A stretch of 64,000 nt of DNA from Oscillibacter sp. (GTDB lineage: Bacteria; Bacillota; Clostridia; Oscillospirales; Oscillospiraceae), in contig JAAWLO010000002.1 in assembly GCA_022797935.1 (NCBI GenBank), positions 20,037 to 84,036 on the forward strand, written 5' to 3'. Shown here piece after piece: positions 32,171 through 42,870 of the stretch. Position numbers and translations under genes: made by a program. The first letter of the stretch is position 1; each line of letters opens with the position of its first letter. Below the pieces are notes generated by a model. That model ran no database searches and was not told the DNA's origin. It saw nothing but the letters and a program-made list of their open reading frames with translations.

Positions 32171-33444
32171 TGGCAGGTATTCTGATGTTCGGTGGCTTCG
32201 CGCTCCTGTTGATTCTGGGCGTTCCCATTGCCCTGTCCCTGGGCGCGGCGACGCTGGCCGCGATTCTTCTGGACCCGGCCATCAGTGTTTCCGCCAACAC
32301 GGTGGCCCAGCGGATTTTCGGCGGCCTGGACTCCACGTCCATCATGGCGATCGCCTTCTTTGTTCTGGCGGGCAACCTGATGACCAAAGGCGGCATCTCC
32401 CGGCGCATCTGTGAATTTGCCCGGTCCATTATCGGCGGCATTCGGGGCGGCATGGCCATTGCCCTGATTCTGGCCTGCGCCTTCTTTGCGGCCCTGTCGG
32501 GTTCCGCCCCGGCCACGGTGGTGGCAATCGGCGTCATGCTGTATCCCGACATGGTGAAAATGGGCTATCCTAAGGCCCGCGTGGCCGGTCTGCTGGTGGT
32601 TTCCGGCGGTCTGGGACCCATCATTCCCCCCAGCATTATCATGGTGGTCTACTGCACCATTACCGGCGCGTCAGTGGGCGATATGTTCAAATCCGGCATG
32701 GCCATTGGCGTCATGATTGTTGTGGCGCTGGCGGCTGTGGTGCTGTTCTACGCCCACAAGGAACAGTGGCCCAAAGACGACATCCATTTTAATCTGCGGG
32801 AATTCGTAATCAGCTTCCTCAAGGCCATTCCGGCCCTGCTGCTCCCCATCATCATCCTGGGCGGCATCTACTCCGGTATGCTGACGCCTACCGAGTCCTC
32901 CGCCATTGCCGTGGTCTGGTCTCTGATTGCCGGCATGTTCATCTACCGGGAAATCAAGTTCCGGGACCTGTATCAAATCTTCGTGGACTCCGCCAAGAGC
33001 TCTGCCATGGTGCTCTTCATCATTGCGACTTCTACGGCCTTTGCCTGGCTGTTTGCCTACTCCGGCATTTCCGCGCAGCTGGTGAACTTCGTCACGGGAC
33101 TGAATCTGTCCGCCACGCTGTTCTGCCTGCTGATTGCGGTCATCCTGCTGATTTTCGGCACTTTCCTGGAAGGCATTGCCACCTGCGTGCTGCTGGTTCC
33201 CATGCTGTGGCCCATTGCCCAGGCTCTGGGTGTCAACGTCGTTCACTTCGGTATGATCGTCTCCATCTCCAACGTGGTGGGTACCATGACGCCGCCTGTG
33301 GCCGTCAATATCTTCTCGGCCGCTTCGGTGTCCAAGCTGAAGATGGGCGAGATCACCAAGGGACAGATTCCCTTCTTCGTGGGCTACGTGGTGGTCTTCT
33401 TCCTGGTGGTGCTCATCCCGCAGCTGAGTACCTTCCTGCTGTAA
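32170..33444 (+). CDS. dctM: TRAP transporter large permease DctM
   Basis: A 424-aa ion-coupled transporter subunit with about 12 membrane segments. The family motifs GGLGPIIPPSIIMV and TPTESSAIAVVWSL are present. It works with DctQ and DctP, driven by a sodium gradient in studied systems. It overlaps dctQ by 1 nt and is followed by a strong terminator, so the catabolic genes further on may be read from a separate promoter or by read-through. Confidence 0.94.
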   Translation: MAGILMFGGFALLLILGVPIALSLGAATLAAILLDPAISVSANTVAQRIFGGLDSTSIMAIAFFVLAGNLMTKGGISRRICEFARSIIGGIRGGMAIALILACAFFAALSGSAPATVVAIGVMLYPDMVKMGYPKARVAGLLVVSGGLGPIIPPSIIMVVYCTITGASVGDMFKSGMAIGVMIVVALAAVVLFYAHKEQWPKDDIHFNLREFVISFLKAIPALLLPIIILGGIYSGMLTPTESSAIAVVWSLIAGMFIYREIKFRDLYQIFVDSAKSSAMVLFIIATSTAFAWLFAYSGISAQLVNFVTGLNLSATLFCLLIAVILLIFGTFLEGIATCVLLVPMLWPIAQALGVNVVHFGMIVSISNVVGTMTPPVAVNIFSAASVSKLKMGEITKGQIPFFVGYVVVFFLVVLIPQLSTFLL

Positions 33445-33489
33445 TTCCTGGCCTTGGGGTCCGGCTGCCCGCCGGACTCCGGGCCTCTG

Positions 33490-33528
33490 GGCTGACTCCC
33501 GTTCCGGCAAATGAGTCAGCCTCTTTTT
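33490..33528 (+). terminator. Intrinsic terminator after dctM
   Basis: Stem GGCTGACTC / GAGTCAGCC with a 14-nt loop, followed by TCTTTTT. An additional hairpin (GGTCCGGC / GCCGGACT) lies just upstream. Confidence 0.8.
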
Positions 33529-33591
33529 ACCAATCAAAATTTGTCTGATGAATATGGGGCCACAGAAGGGCTCCGAGAAGGAGGTTTCCCG

Positions 33592-34404
33592 ATGAGTAAT
33601 TTGGAAAACAAGGTCAGAATGGAGGCCTGGAGCGTGCAGTCCCCGGAGGAGCCCGGCTTCCATGCTGTCATTACGCCTGAGACCTGTGAGTGCAAAGAGA
33701 CCCAAATGTACCGGCTGAACCTGCTCAAGGGCCAGTCCTACAAGCTGGAGTCCAAGGAGTCGGAGCTGCATCCGGTTCTCATAGAGGGTGCGGCGAAATT
33801 GTCTGACCACCCGGAACTGAATGAAACCATGAAACAGTTCGATGCTTTTTATATTCCTGGGAATAATACCGTTGTCATCACCGCCCTGGAGGACTGCGTA
33901 TTCTATATCGCCGGCGCCAAGTGCGAGGGTTACGGCAAGCCCTTTTTCCGTTCCTTCGACATCTCCCAGCCCTTGGGAGACATCCACCAGATTCACGGCA
34001 GCGGCATTGGACAGCGGGAAGTGATGATGACCCTTTCCGACAAGGATGAGGCCTCCCGGCTGATCTGCGGCGTCACGTGGGGCGGCGAGGGCTCCTGGAC
34101 CAGCTGGCCTCCCCACCAGCACGAAAAGGACCTGGAGGAGATCTACTGCTACATGCAGATGCCCCTGCCCCATTTCGGCTTCCACATCAGCTATCTGAAG
34201 AGCGGCGAGGTGGAGGACATTGTCACGCACACCGTCCACTCCGGCACCTTTGTGCAGGCTCCCGCAGGCTATCACCCCACCGTGGCCAGCCCCGGCACCC
34301 GGAATGCCTACATGTGGGCCCTGGGCGCTCTGCGGCACTCCAGCCGCGCCTATAATCTGGCGGTGCTGGACCCGGCTCTGGAGAGCTTCCAGTCCGAGCG
34401 CTGA
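33592..34404 (+). CDS. KduI/IolB-family sugar-acid isomerase
   Basis: A 270-aa cupin of the KduI/IolB family. The metal-binding residues are visible in WPPHQHEKDLEEIYCY (two His and one Glu) and APAGYHPTV (fourth His). The IolB-like segment GGEGSWTSWPPHQH aligns well with IolB, while EEIYCYMQMPLPHFGFH resembles KduI. IolB isomerises 5-deoxyglucuronate; KduI isomerises 4-deoxy-5-ketouronate from pectin or glycosaminoglycans. With no other iol genes here and KdgK/KdgA-type genes downstream, a KduI-like role is my preference. ATG at 33592 follows AAGGAGG. Confidence 0.82.
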   Translation: MSNLENKVRMEAWSVQSPEEPGFHAVITPETCECKETQMYRLNLLKGQSYKLESKESELHPVLIEGAAKLSDHPELNETMKQFDAFYIPGNNTVVITALEDCVFYIAGAKCEGYGKPFFRSFDISQPLGDIHQIHGSGIGQREVMMTLSDKDEASRLICGVTWGGEGSWTSWPPHQHEKDLEEIYCYMQMPLPHFGFHISYLKSGEVEDIVTHTVHSGTFVQAPAGYHPTVASPGTRNAYMWALGALRHSSRAYNLAVLDPALESFQSER

Positions 34405-34449
34405 GTGGAGACGCCGGCCCTCCGGCCGGAGAAAAGAAGGAGAAACGTT

Positions 34450-35409
34450 ATGGCTAAATTTACCGTCTGTGTCAGTGACGAACGCCACGCAAGCTATGAA
34501 GTGGAGCGGAAGCTCCTCCAGTCCATTGACGCGGAGCTGAAGCTTTGCAGCTGCGAAAGCGCGGAGGACATTGCCGCCCAGTGTGCGGAGGCCGACGCCG
34601 TGCTTCTGGACCTGGCCCCCATGACTGCCGTGGCCATTGCCGGGCTGAAGCGCTGCAAAATCATCAGCCGTTATGGCGTGGGCTTTGAGAATGTAGACCT
34701 GGACGCGGCCACGGCCGCCGGTATCCAGGTGACCAACGTGCCGGATTACTGTATGGAGGACGTGTCCGACCATGCTCTGGCCCTGATGATGACCTGCCTG
34801 CGCCACGTGTCTATGCGGGACCGGAAGGTCCGGGAGGGCGTGTGGAACCTCCAGGCCCCCAGCTTCCGCCTCCAGGGAAAGACGCTGGGCGTGATCGGCG
34901 CGGGGCGCATTGCCCGGGCCCTCATCCGCAAGACCAGCGGCTTTGACCTGAAGGAAGTGGTGGCGTATGACCCCTACCTTTCCGCCGAAGACCTGAAGGC
35001 CATTGGCGTGCGGAAGGTGGAGCTGGATGAACTGCTGGCGGTGTCCGATTTTGTCTCCCTGCATCTCCATGCCAACGCGGAGACCCAAGGCATCATCAAC
35101 AAAGCAGCCCTGGAGAAGATGAAGCCTACCGCCATTCTGATCAACGTCAGCCGGGGACCCTTGGTGAAGGACGAGGACCTGCTGGAGGCGCTGGAGAACC
35201 ACCGGATTCTGGCCGCCGGTCTGGATACCCACAACCGCGAGCCCTTGGGCGCGGATTCTCCCTTCTGCAGGCTGGACAACGTGGTTCTCACGGACCACAC
35301 CGCCTACTCCACGGCGGAAGGCGTCCTGGAGCTGAAGACCAAGGCCGCCCAGAATATCATAGACGTCCTCACCGGCAAAGCCCCCAAGTATCCCGTGAAC
35401 AAGCTGTAA
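34450..35409 (+). CDS. D-2-hydroxyacid dehydrogenase family protein
   Basis: A 319-aa NAD(P)-dependent dehydrogenase of the D-isomer-specific group. The Rossmann motif reads GVIGAGRIA, with Ala in place of the third Gly. The catalytic residues are Arg in INVSRGPLV, Glu in HNREPLG and His in TDHTAYST. It would reduce or oxidise an alpha-keto/hydroxy acid. In the expected KduI-KduD order this position is taken by the unrelated SDR KduD, so this enzyme may act on a different carbon or replace KduD. ATG at 34450. Confidence 0.88.
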   Translation: MAKFTVCVSDERHASYEVERKLLQSIDAELKLCSCESAEDIAAQCAEADAVLLDLAPMTAVAIAGLKRCKIISRYGVGFENVDLDAATAAGIQVTNVPDYCMEDVSDHALALMMTCLRHVSMRDRKVREGVWNLQAPSFRLQGKTLGVIGAGRIARALIRKTSGFDLKEVVAYDPYLSAEDLKAIGVRKVELDELLAVSDFVSLHLHANAETQGIINKAALEKMKPTAILINVSRGPLVKDEDLLEALENHRILAAGLDTHNREPLGADSPFCRLDNVVLTDHTAYSTAEGVLELKTKAAQNIIDVLTGKAPKYPVNKL

Positions 35410-35448
35410 AAATCACCTTGCCCGTTGTGGCAGGAAAGGAAATGCTGT

Positions 35449-36405
35449 ATGGAAATCATTGACCGTTTGGGCAATGCGGGCGTTGTCCCCGTTGTCGTTC
35501 TGGAAGATGCCGCCGACGCGGTTCCTACCGCCAAGGCGATGCTGGCCGGTGGAATTGACGTGATGGAAATCACCTTCCGCACCGCCGCCGCGCAGGAGTC
35601 CATTGCGGCGGTAGCCAAGGAGTGCCCCGGCATGCTGGTGGGCGCGGGCACCGTCAACACCCTGGAGCAGTGCAAGACCGCCGTGGAGGCGGGAGCGAAG
35701 TTCATCGTGGCTCCCGGCTACTGCGAGGAAGTGGTGGTCTGGTGCCTGGAGAACAACATCCCCGTCACCCCCGGCTGCGTCACCCCCACGGAGATTATGG
35801 CCGCCCTGGCCCACGGGCTGAAGGTGCTGAAGTTCTTCCCCGCCAACGTCTACGGCGGTCTCACCGCCATGAAGGCCCTGGCAGCGCCTTTTGTAGGCAT
35901 TCAGTTCATCCCCACCGGCGGTGTCAATGCGGCGAATCTGGGCGAGTATATCTCCGCGCCCTTCATCCATGCCGTGGGCGGCAGCTGGGTCTGCACCCGG
36001 GACGACATCCGGAACCACAACTTTGACAAGATCACCCAGCTCTGCAAAGAGGCCCGGAAGGCGGTCCTTGGCTTTGAGGTGGCCCACATTGGCGTGAATG
36101 CCGGCAATGAGTCGGATTCCTTGGGGGTGTGTGAGCAGTTCGCCCAGGCCTTCGGCTTTGAGACCAAGCCCGGCGTCAGCTCCAACTTTGCCAGCGGTTC
36201 TGTGGAGGTCATGAAGAGCCCCTACCTGGGAGATCACGGCCACATTGCCGTCCGTACCAACTCCATTCCCCGAGCCATTGCCGAGCTGGCGAAGCAGGGT
36301 TTCGAGGTGGACGAATCCACCGCCAAGTACAAGGGTGAAAAGATGACCGCGGTGTATCTGAAGAAGCAGTTCGGCGGCTTTGCCGTGCACCTGCTGCAAA
36401 AGTGA
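35449..36405 (+). CDS. KDPG/KHG aldolase fused to a VOC-like domain
   Basis: A 318-aa fusion. Residues 1-~210 are a class I KDPG/KHG aldolase, with [31 protein letters not shown], and the Schiff-base lysine in [11 protein letters not shown]. Residues ~215-318 are an extra domain ([17 protein letters not shown]...[21 protein letters not shown]...) resembling a glyoxalase/VOC half. The aldolase part alone is full length. It cleaves KDPG (or a related 2-keto-4-hydroxy acid) to pyruvate plus an aldehyde; the VOC part might handle the aldehyde or act as a regulatory domain. I chose the ATG at 35449 after GGAAAGGAAATGCTGT. Confidence 0.88.
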   Translation: MEIIDRLGNAGVVPVVVLEDAADAVPTAKAMLAGGIDVMEITFRTAAAQESIAAVAKECPGMLVGAGTVNTLEQCKTAVEAGAKFIVAPGYCEEVVVWCLENNIPVTPGCVTPTEIMAALAHGLKVLKFFPANVYGGLTAMKALAAPFVGIQFIPTGGVNAANLGEYISAPFIHAVGGSWVCTRDDIRNHNFDKITQLCKEARKAVLGFEVAHIGVNAGNESDSLGVCEQFAQAFGFETKPGVSSNFASGSVEVMKSPYLGDHGHIAVRTNSIPRAIAELAKQGFEVDESTAKYKGEKMTAVYLKKQFGGFAVHLLQK

Positions 36406-36421
36406 GAGGGAGGACCGTCCA

Positions 36422-37447
36422 ATGAAATTTCTGACCTTTGGTGAAATCATGCTCCGTCTGAAGGCCCCGGGCCTGGAGTGTTTCTTCCAGTCTCCCATGC
36501 TGGAGGCCACCTTCGGCGGCGGCGAGGCCAACGTGGCCGTCTCCCTGGCCAACTATGGCAAGGACGCCGGATTCCTCTCCATTCTGCCGGACAACGCCAT
36601 TGGCGACGAGTGCGTCAAGGAGCTGCGGCGGTTTGGCGTGGATGTGTCCCGCATTCAGCGGGGCGAGGGCCGTATGGGCATTTACTTCCTGGAGACCGGC
36701 GCCAACCAGCGTCCCTCCAAGGTGGTCTATGACCGGGCCTGGTCTGCCATTGCCCAGGCGAAGCCCGGCGATATCGACTGGGACAAGGCCCTGGAGGGCG
36801 TGGAGTGGTTCCACATCACCGGCATCACCCCGGCCATCTCCAAGAGCGCCATGGAGCTGTCCCTGGAGAGCGTGAAGGAGGCCAAGAAACGGGGCATCAC
36901 CGTTTCCTGTGACCTGAACTACCGCAAGAACCTCTGGAAGTATGGCAAGCGGGCCGCCGAGGTCATGCGGGAGCTGGCCAATTATGTGGATGTGGCCATT
37001 GCCAATGAGGAGGACGTGCAGAAGGCCCTGGAGATTACCACGGACGTAGTGGTGGAGTCCGGCGAGCTGGACCGGGAAAAGTACCGGGACCTGGGGAACA
37101 AGGTGCTGGCGGCCTATCCCAACATGAAGATGATTGCCATCACCCTGCGGGAGAGCCATAGCGCCGATTGGAACGGCTGGGCCGCCTGCCTCAACGACGG
37201 GAAGAACTTCTATGTCTCCAAGAAATACGAAATCCGGGATATCGTGGACCGGGTAGGCGGCGGCGACAGCTTTGCCGGCGGCCTGATCTACGGCCTGAGC
37301 ACCTATGACGACAAGCAGAAGGCCCTGGAGTTCGCCGTGGCGGCCTCCTGCCTGAAGCACAGCATCCTGGGTGACTTCAACCGCGCCAGTGTTTCCGACG
37401 TGGAAAAGCTGATGGGCGGCGACGGCACGGGCCGGGTGCAGAGATAA
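36422..37447 (+). CDS. kdgK: 2-keto-3-deoxygluconate kinase-like PfkB kinase
   Basis: A 341-aa PfkB-family kinase. The N-terminus [12 protein letters not shown] and [15 protein letters not shown] are typical of KDG kinases. The ATP/catalytic motif near the C-terminus reads [17 protein letters not shown] with the base aspartate. It would phosphorylate KDG to KDPG for the aldolase encoded 16 nt upstream. Fructokinase-type activity is the main alternative. ATG at 36422 follows GAGGGAGG. Confidence 0.88.
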   Translation: MKFLTFGEIMLRLKAPGLECFFQSPMLEATFGGGEANVAVSLANYGKDAGFLSILPDNAIGDECVKELRRFGVDVSRIQRGEGRMGIYFLETGANQRPSKVVYDRAWSAIAQAKPGDIDWDKALEGVEWFHITGITPAISKSAMELSLESVKEAKKRGITVSCDLNYRKNLWKYGKRAAEVMRELANYVDVAIANEEDVQKALEITTDVVVESGELDREKYRDLGNKVLAAYPNMKMIAITLRESHSADWNGWAACLNDGKNFYVSKKYEIRDIVDRVGGGDSFAGGLIYGLSTYDDKQKALEFAVAASCLKHSILGDFNRASVSDVEKLMGGDGTGRVQR

Positions 37448-37450
37448 GCT

Positions 37451-37909
37451 ATGAGCTGCTTTTACTGCGAAAAGGACCAGCGCCTTCTGGATTTGATGCT
37501 GCCGCTGGCAGAGCTGGAGTGGGCGGATGTGTATCTCTTCCGGGACCAGAAGCACCCCGGCCGCTGCATTGCGGCTCTGAAGGGACACCAGGATGAAATC
37601 TGGCAGCTGGAAGAGGCGCAGCGCAATGGCTTCTTCGGCGACGTCTCTTTAGTGGCCGAGGCGGTGTCCCGGTACGCGGAGGCGGATAAGATCAACTACG
37701 CCATTTACGGCGACAAGGTCTCGCACTTCCATGTCCATCTTGTGCCCAAGAAAGAGGGCGGCCTCCAGTGGGGCGGGCCCTTTACGGACGACCTGCCGAA
37801 GGTGTTCCTGGAGCCCCAGGACTTTCAGGCCATGGGCCGGGAGATTCTGCGGCGGATGGAGGAAATCGCGGCGGAGAGGAAGCGGACTCCGCCGAAGCAT
37901 CTGCTGTGA
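37451..37909 (+). CDS. HIT-family protein
   Basis: A 152-aa histidine-triad protein with the active-site SHFHVHLVPKK motif and an N-terminal CFYC pair. HIT proteins hydrolyse or transfer nucleotides from phosphoester and phosphoramidate substrates. It starts 3 nt after the kinase stop and precedes a terminator, so it is the last gene of the catabolic operon. What it does for this pathway is unclear. Confidence 0.88.
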   Translation: MSCFYCEKDQRLLDLMLPLAELEWADVYLFRDQKHPGRCIAALKGHQDEIWQLEEAQRNGFFGDVSLVAEAVSRYAEADKINYAIYGDKVSHFHVHLVPKKEGGLQWGGPFTDDLPKVFLEPQDFQAMGREILRRMEEIAAERKRTPPKHLL

Positions 37910-37929
37910 CGCGAAGCGTAATGACCGGA

Positions 37930-37961
37930 AAAACGGACGGCCCTCGGGCCGTCCGTTTTGC
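37930..37961. terminator. Bidirectional terminator
   Basis: A 12-bp perfect stem (AACGGACGGCCC / GGGCCGTCCGTT, 2-nt TC centre) has A-run and T-run flanks. It can end the uronate operon (plus) and the xre-type gene (minus). Confidence 0.88.
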
Positions 37962-37989
37962 TGCTGTTATCCGGCAGCCTTGCCGGTCT

Positions 37990-38454
37990 TCAGCTGATTT
38001 GATGCGCAGGGGTCTCCCGGGTCTTCCAGCGGTCCAGGGTGGGCAGCAGATCCATGAGGAATTTCCGGTTGGAGTCCGGGTCCCCGAAGGGCATGTAAGG
38101 AAGGCACCACTCCACCATCTCCTCCAGGGTGCAGTCCTTCTGAAAGACGCCCTGGTCCCAGCACCATTTGCAGAACTTTTCGTTCAGGCTTCCATCGGGC
38201 CTCCGTCCCATCTGCTCCGGGACAATGGGCATTCCGCAGCTCTGGCACACCAAGTCTGTCTGATAGCCCAGAAGGTGGTTGATGGATACCCCGAAGAGCT
38301 CCGATAAGGCCCGCAGGGTCTCGATTGCCGGCACGGTCTCCCCCCGTTCCCAGCGGGAAACTGCCTGCCGGGTGACGAAGAGTTTTTCTGCCAAATCGCT
38401 TTGGGACAGCCCCGCCTGTTTCCGCAGGGCCGTGAAGTTGTCCTTGAAGTTCAT
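37990..38454 (-). CDS. XRE-family regulator with zinc-ribbon domain
   Basis: A 154-aa protein. Residues 1-65 are a Cro/C1-type HTH (LRKQAGLSQSDLAEKLFVTRQAVSRWERGETVP). Residues ~70-110 are a zinc ribbon (CQSCGMPI...FCKWC), a combination common in Clostridia. The C-terminal ~40 residues are helical and charged. It is a single gene pointing toward the bidirectional terminator. The target is unknown. Confidence 0.87.
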   Translation of the reverse strand: MNFKDNFTALRKQAGLSQSDLAEKLFVTRQAVSRWERGETVPAIETLRALSELFGVSINHLLGYQTDLVCQSCGMPIVPEQMGRRPDGSLNEKFCKWCWDQGVFQKDCTLEEMVEWCLPYMPFGDPDSNRKFLMDLLPTLDRWKTRETPAHQIS

Positions 38455-38525
38455 GGGTCCGCCTCCTTTTGCGGGATTATCCTACCACAGAAAGGGCAGG
38501 CCGTCAAGCAACCGCCGGTTGCCCC

Positions 38526-38924
38526 TCAGCGGAAGCAGATGCTGCCGGTGAAATGGTTCAGGTCCGCCCGCCAGTAGACCCGGGCCCCAGGGGGAAGTTC
38601 CACCGTGAAGGCTGCCGGGTCCCCGGTTCGCCAGGTCTGGAGGCTCTGTCCGTCTGCTGTGTAGAACTCCAGGGTGATGGCGCCTCTGCTCTGGGTCACT
38701 TCGATGGAGCGTCTGCCGCCCTTTTTGGAGCAGAAGCAGCTGCGGTGACGGGCTGATGTCCGGGAGTCCAGGACTCCGGTCCAGTTGTCATAGGACAGCT
38801 TTTTATAATAGGAATAGGACGTGGGCCGGATGCCCGCGTTCTTGGCTGCCCAGAGGCAAAAGGCTATGCATGGCAGGGGCAGGAGGAAGACCAAAAGCAG
38901 CAGCAGGAGCTCCGCAAGATCCAT
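38526..38924 (-). CDS. Small membrane-anchored protein of unknown function
   Basis: A 132-aa protein with one N-terminal hydrophobic helix (AELLLLLLVFLLPLPCIAFCLW, residues ~3-24) and a soluble beta-rich part that ends VYWRADLNHFTGSICFR. I do not recognise the family. The ATG at 38924 follows GTGAGGGAACC and lies 8 nt after the glgX stop, so it is probably cotranscribed with glgX. The upstream in-frame residues in the track overlap glgX. Confidence 0.65.
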   Translation of the reverse strand: MDLAELLLLLLVFLLPLPCIAFCLWAAKNAGIRPTSYSYYKKLSYDNWTGVLDSRTSARHRSCFCSKKGGRRSIEVTQSRGAITLEFYTADGQSLQTWRTGDPAAFTVELPPGARVYWRADLNHFTGSICFR

Positions 38925-38931
38925 GGTTCCC

Positions 38932-41049
<2,118 letters not shown>

Positions 41050-41130
41050 CGGAAGCTCCTTCCCTCGCCCTGGGGCGAATGTGAAATACAAGTATTATAC
41101 AACAAACCCTCAGATTTGTCATAGTGTTTT

Positions 41131-41153
41131 TGTGAATTTCGTAGGATTTCACA
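41131..41153. promoter_or_regulatory. Imperfect dyad between glgX and the sigma gene
   Basis: TGTGAATTT / GATTTCACA flank 5 nt, an inverted repeat with 8 of 9 paired positions in the divergent intergenic region. It could be an operator for either gene. The spacing is too long for a CRP site. Confidence 0.35.
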
Positions 41154-41283
41154 AAGATATTCTCTCCATTTTCGAAGTTGGGCGGCAAAATCCTGAAAAC
41201 TTTGATAGAATCTACAAAATGTTTTCTGCCGGTGAAAAAATTTCCGCGTCTCAGACGTGTTATAAGCGAAGGGAGTGAGACAC

Positions 41284-41775
41284 GTGAACAGTCAGGTTCC
41301 ATTTGGTACCGATGAAACCATCCGCCGGATTGTGACGGAATACAGCCCGCTGCTGCTGCGGCTGGCCTGTACCCGCCTGGGTTCCACCGCCGACGCGGAA
41401 GACGCCGTACAGGAGGTCTTTCTGCGGCTGCTGGAGGCCCGGCCCTGCTTCCAGGACGCAGGACACGAAAAGGCATGGCTGATTCGCGCCACCCTTCAGC
41501 GCGCCTGTGATATCCGCCGCCGGGCGGAACGGCGCACAGTCTCTCTGGAGGCGGCGGCGGAGGCCGCGGCGCCCATCGATTCCGGCAGCGAGATCCGTAC
41601 CGCCGTCCGGGCTCTGCCGGAATCGTATGGGACCGTGGTGCACCTCCACTATTACGAGGGATACACCATCCGTGAAATCGCGAAGCTGCTGGGCCTGCCC
41701 GCCGCCACGGTGGGCACCCGTCTGGCCCGGGGCCGGGAACGGCTGCGGCAAATGCTGAAGGAGGAAGACGAATGA
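41284..41775 (+). CDS. ECF-type RNA polymerase sigma factor (second locus)
   Basis: A 163-aa sigma factor with region 2 (VTEYSPLLLRLACTRL, DAEDAVQEVFLRLLEA) and region 4 (LPESYGTVVHLHYYEGYTIREIAKLLGLPAATVGTRLARGRERL). I chose GTG at 41284 (VNSQVPFG), 9 nt after AAGGGAG; the track's GTG at 41275 overlaps that site. It overlaps the following membrane-protein gene by 4 nt (ATGA), the usual sigma/anti-sigma coupling. Confidence 0.92.
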   Translation: MNSQVPFGTDETIRRIVTEYSPLLLRLACTRLGSTADAEDAVQEVFLRLLEARPCFQDAGHEKAWLIRATLQRACDIRRRAERRTVSLEAAAEAAAPIDSGSEIRTAVRALPESYGTVVHLHYYEGYTIREIAKLLGLPAATVGTRLARGRERLRQMLKEEDE

Positions 41776-42683
41776 ACCGCGACGATTACCGCAAGGCCTT
41801 CGACGAACTCTCCTTTTCCGCAGATTTTCAAGAGCGGACGGCGGACCTGCTGCGAACCCGTGCCCATGAATTGGAAAAGGAGCGTACCAACATGACCTTT
41901 AAAAAATCCAAAAGACTGGCAGTCCTGCTGGCGGCCTGCGTAGCCCTGCTGGCTGTGTCCGTTTCGGCTGCCGTTGCGTGGCTGACCCCTGCCCAGGTGG
42001 CGGAGGAGCATAACCAGCCTCTGCTGGCAGAGGCCTTCAGCGGACCCGACGCCATCACCATCAATGAAACCGTGGAGAGCGGAGACTTTTCCATCACCCT
42101 GCTTGGCCTGGTTTCCGGGAAGAACCTGGATGTGCTGAACCAGGACCTGGAGGCGGACCATACCTATTCTGTGCTGGCCCTGCGCCGCCTGGACGGAGAG
42201 GCCCTGACCAACCAGAATCATGATTTCATGGCCTATACCATGACGCCCCTGGTGGCGGGCTATTCCCCCACGGCGGTGAACAACTGGACCCTGAACGCCG
42301 GGGCCAGCGGTCTGGCTGTGGACGGAGTCTACTATTACCTGCTGGATACCCAGAGCATTGAGATGTTCGCGGACCACACGGTCTACATGGCCTTCTACGA
42401 GGGCGGCGCGCCCAATAATACCATCTTCACGGCAGCGGACGACGGGACCATTGCCTTCGCGGCGGACTTCACCGGCGTCCAGGCCCTCTTCACGCTGCCC
42501 CTGGACCCGGCCAAAGCGGACCCGGCGGCGGCGGACGCCTTTGCGGACGCCTCCGGCATGAACGGCTGGAGCAACGAGCGGTCGGACCCGGAGGAAGGGG
42601 ATTGGGACGTCGAGCGCCGGGAGACGGAAGACGGCGAGACGATTATCATCCAGCCTGCCAGCGGGGACGGCGAAGAACGTTGA
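41772..42683 (+). CDS. Probable membrane anti-sigma factor
   Basis: A 303-aa protein with a cytosolic N-terminal domain of about 45 residues (DELSFSADFQERTADLLRTRAHE), a single membrane helix (LAVLLAACVALLAVSVSAAVAWL, residues ~48-70) and an extracellular domain with Ig-like strand pattern and a very acidic C-terminus. Coupling to the sigma gene (ATGA) makes an anti-sigma role likely. I do not recognise the extracellular family with confidence. Confidence 0.75.
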   Translation: MNRDDYRKAFDELSFSADFQERTADLLRTRAHELEKERTNMTFKKSKRLAVLLAACVALLAVSVSAAVAWLTPAQVAEEHNQPLLAEAFSGPDAITINETVESGDFSITLLGLVSGKNLDVLNQDLEADHTYSVLALRRLDGEALTNQNHDFMAYTMTPLVAGYSPTAVNNWTLNAGASGLAVDGVYYYLLDTQSIEMFADHTVYMAFYEGGAPNNTIFTAADDGTIAFAADFTGVQALFTLPLDPAKADPAAADAFADASGMNGWSNERSDPEEGDWDVERRETEDGETIIIQPASGDGEER

Positions 42684-42820
42684 GGCAGCGCCGGTCCTCC
42701 GGCGGGAAGCCGTTTAGAGGGGACCTGCCGTCCATGTGACCCCGGACGAACTGCAAACGAAACCCGGAACGGCAGGACGGCGGATGGAGCCAGGCTGCTC
42801 CCGTCACCAACCAGTAAAAC

Positions 42821-42857
42821 AGGACCGGCGCGGTGTCACACCGTGCCGGTCCTTTGG
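42821..42857. terminator. Terminator between the anti-sigma gene and asnA
   Basis: A 15-bp stem (AGGACCGGCGCGGTG / CACCGTGCCGGTCCT with one mismatch, TCA loop) is followed by TTTGGTTG. It lies 13 nt from the asnA stop and may serve both converging genes. Confidence 0.7.
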
Positions 42858-42870
42858 TTGTTCACAGGCC

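Noticed and set aside
32671-35298. 875-aa minus-strand ORF
   Set aside because: A shadow of dctM, the isomerase and the dehydrogenase genes. Low-complexity Gln/His/Gly-rich translation with no domain, and the plus-strand genes have clear motifs and ribosome sites.
41131-41153. Possible CRP site TGTGA...TCACA
   Set aside because: The half-sites are 13 bp apart instead of 6, so it does not fit CRP; kept only as an unassigned dyad.
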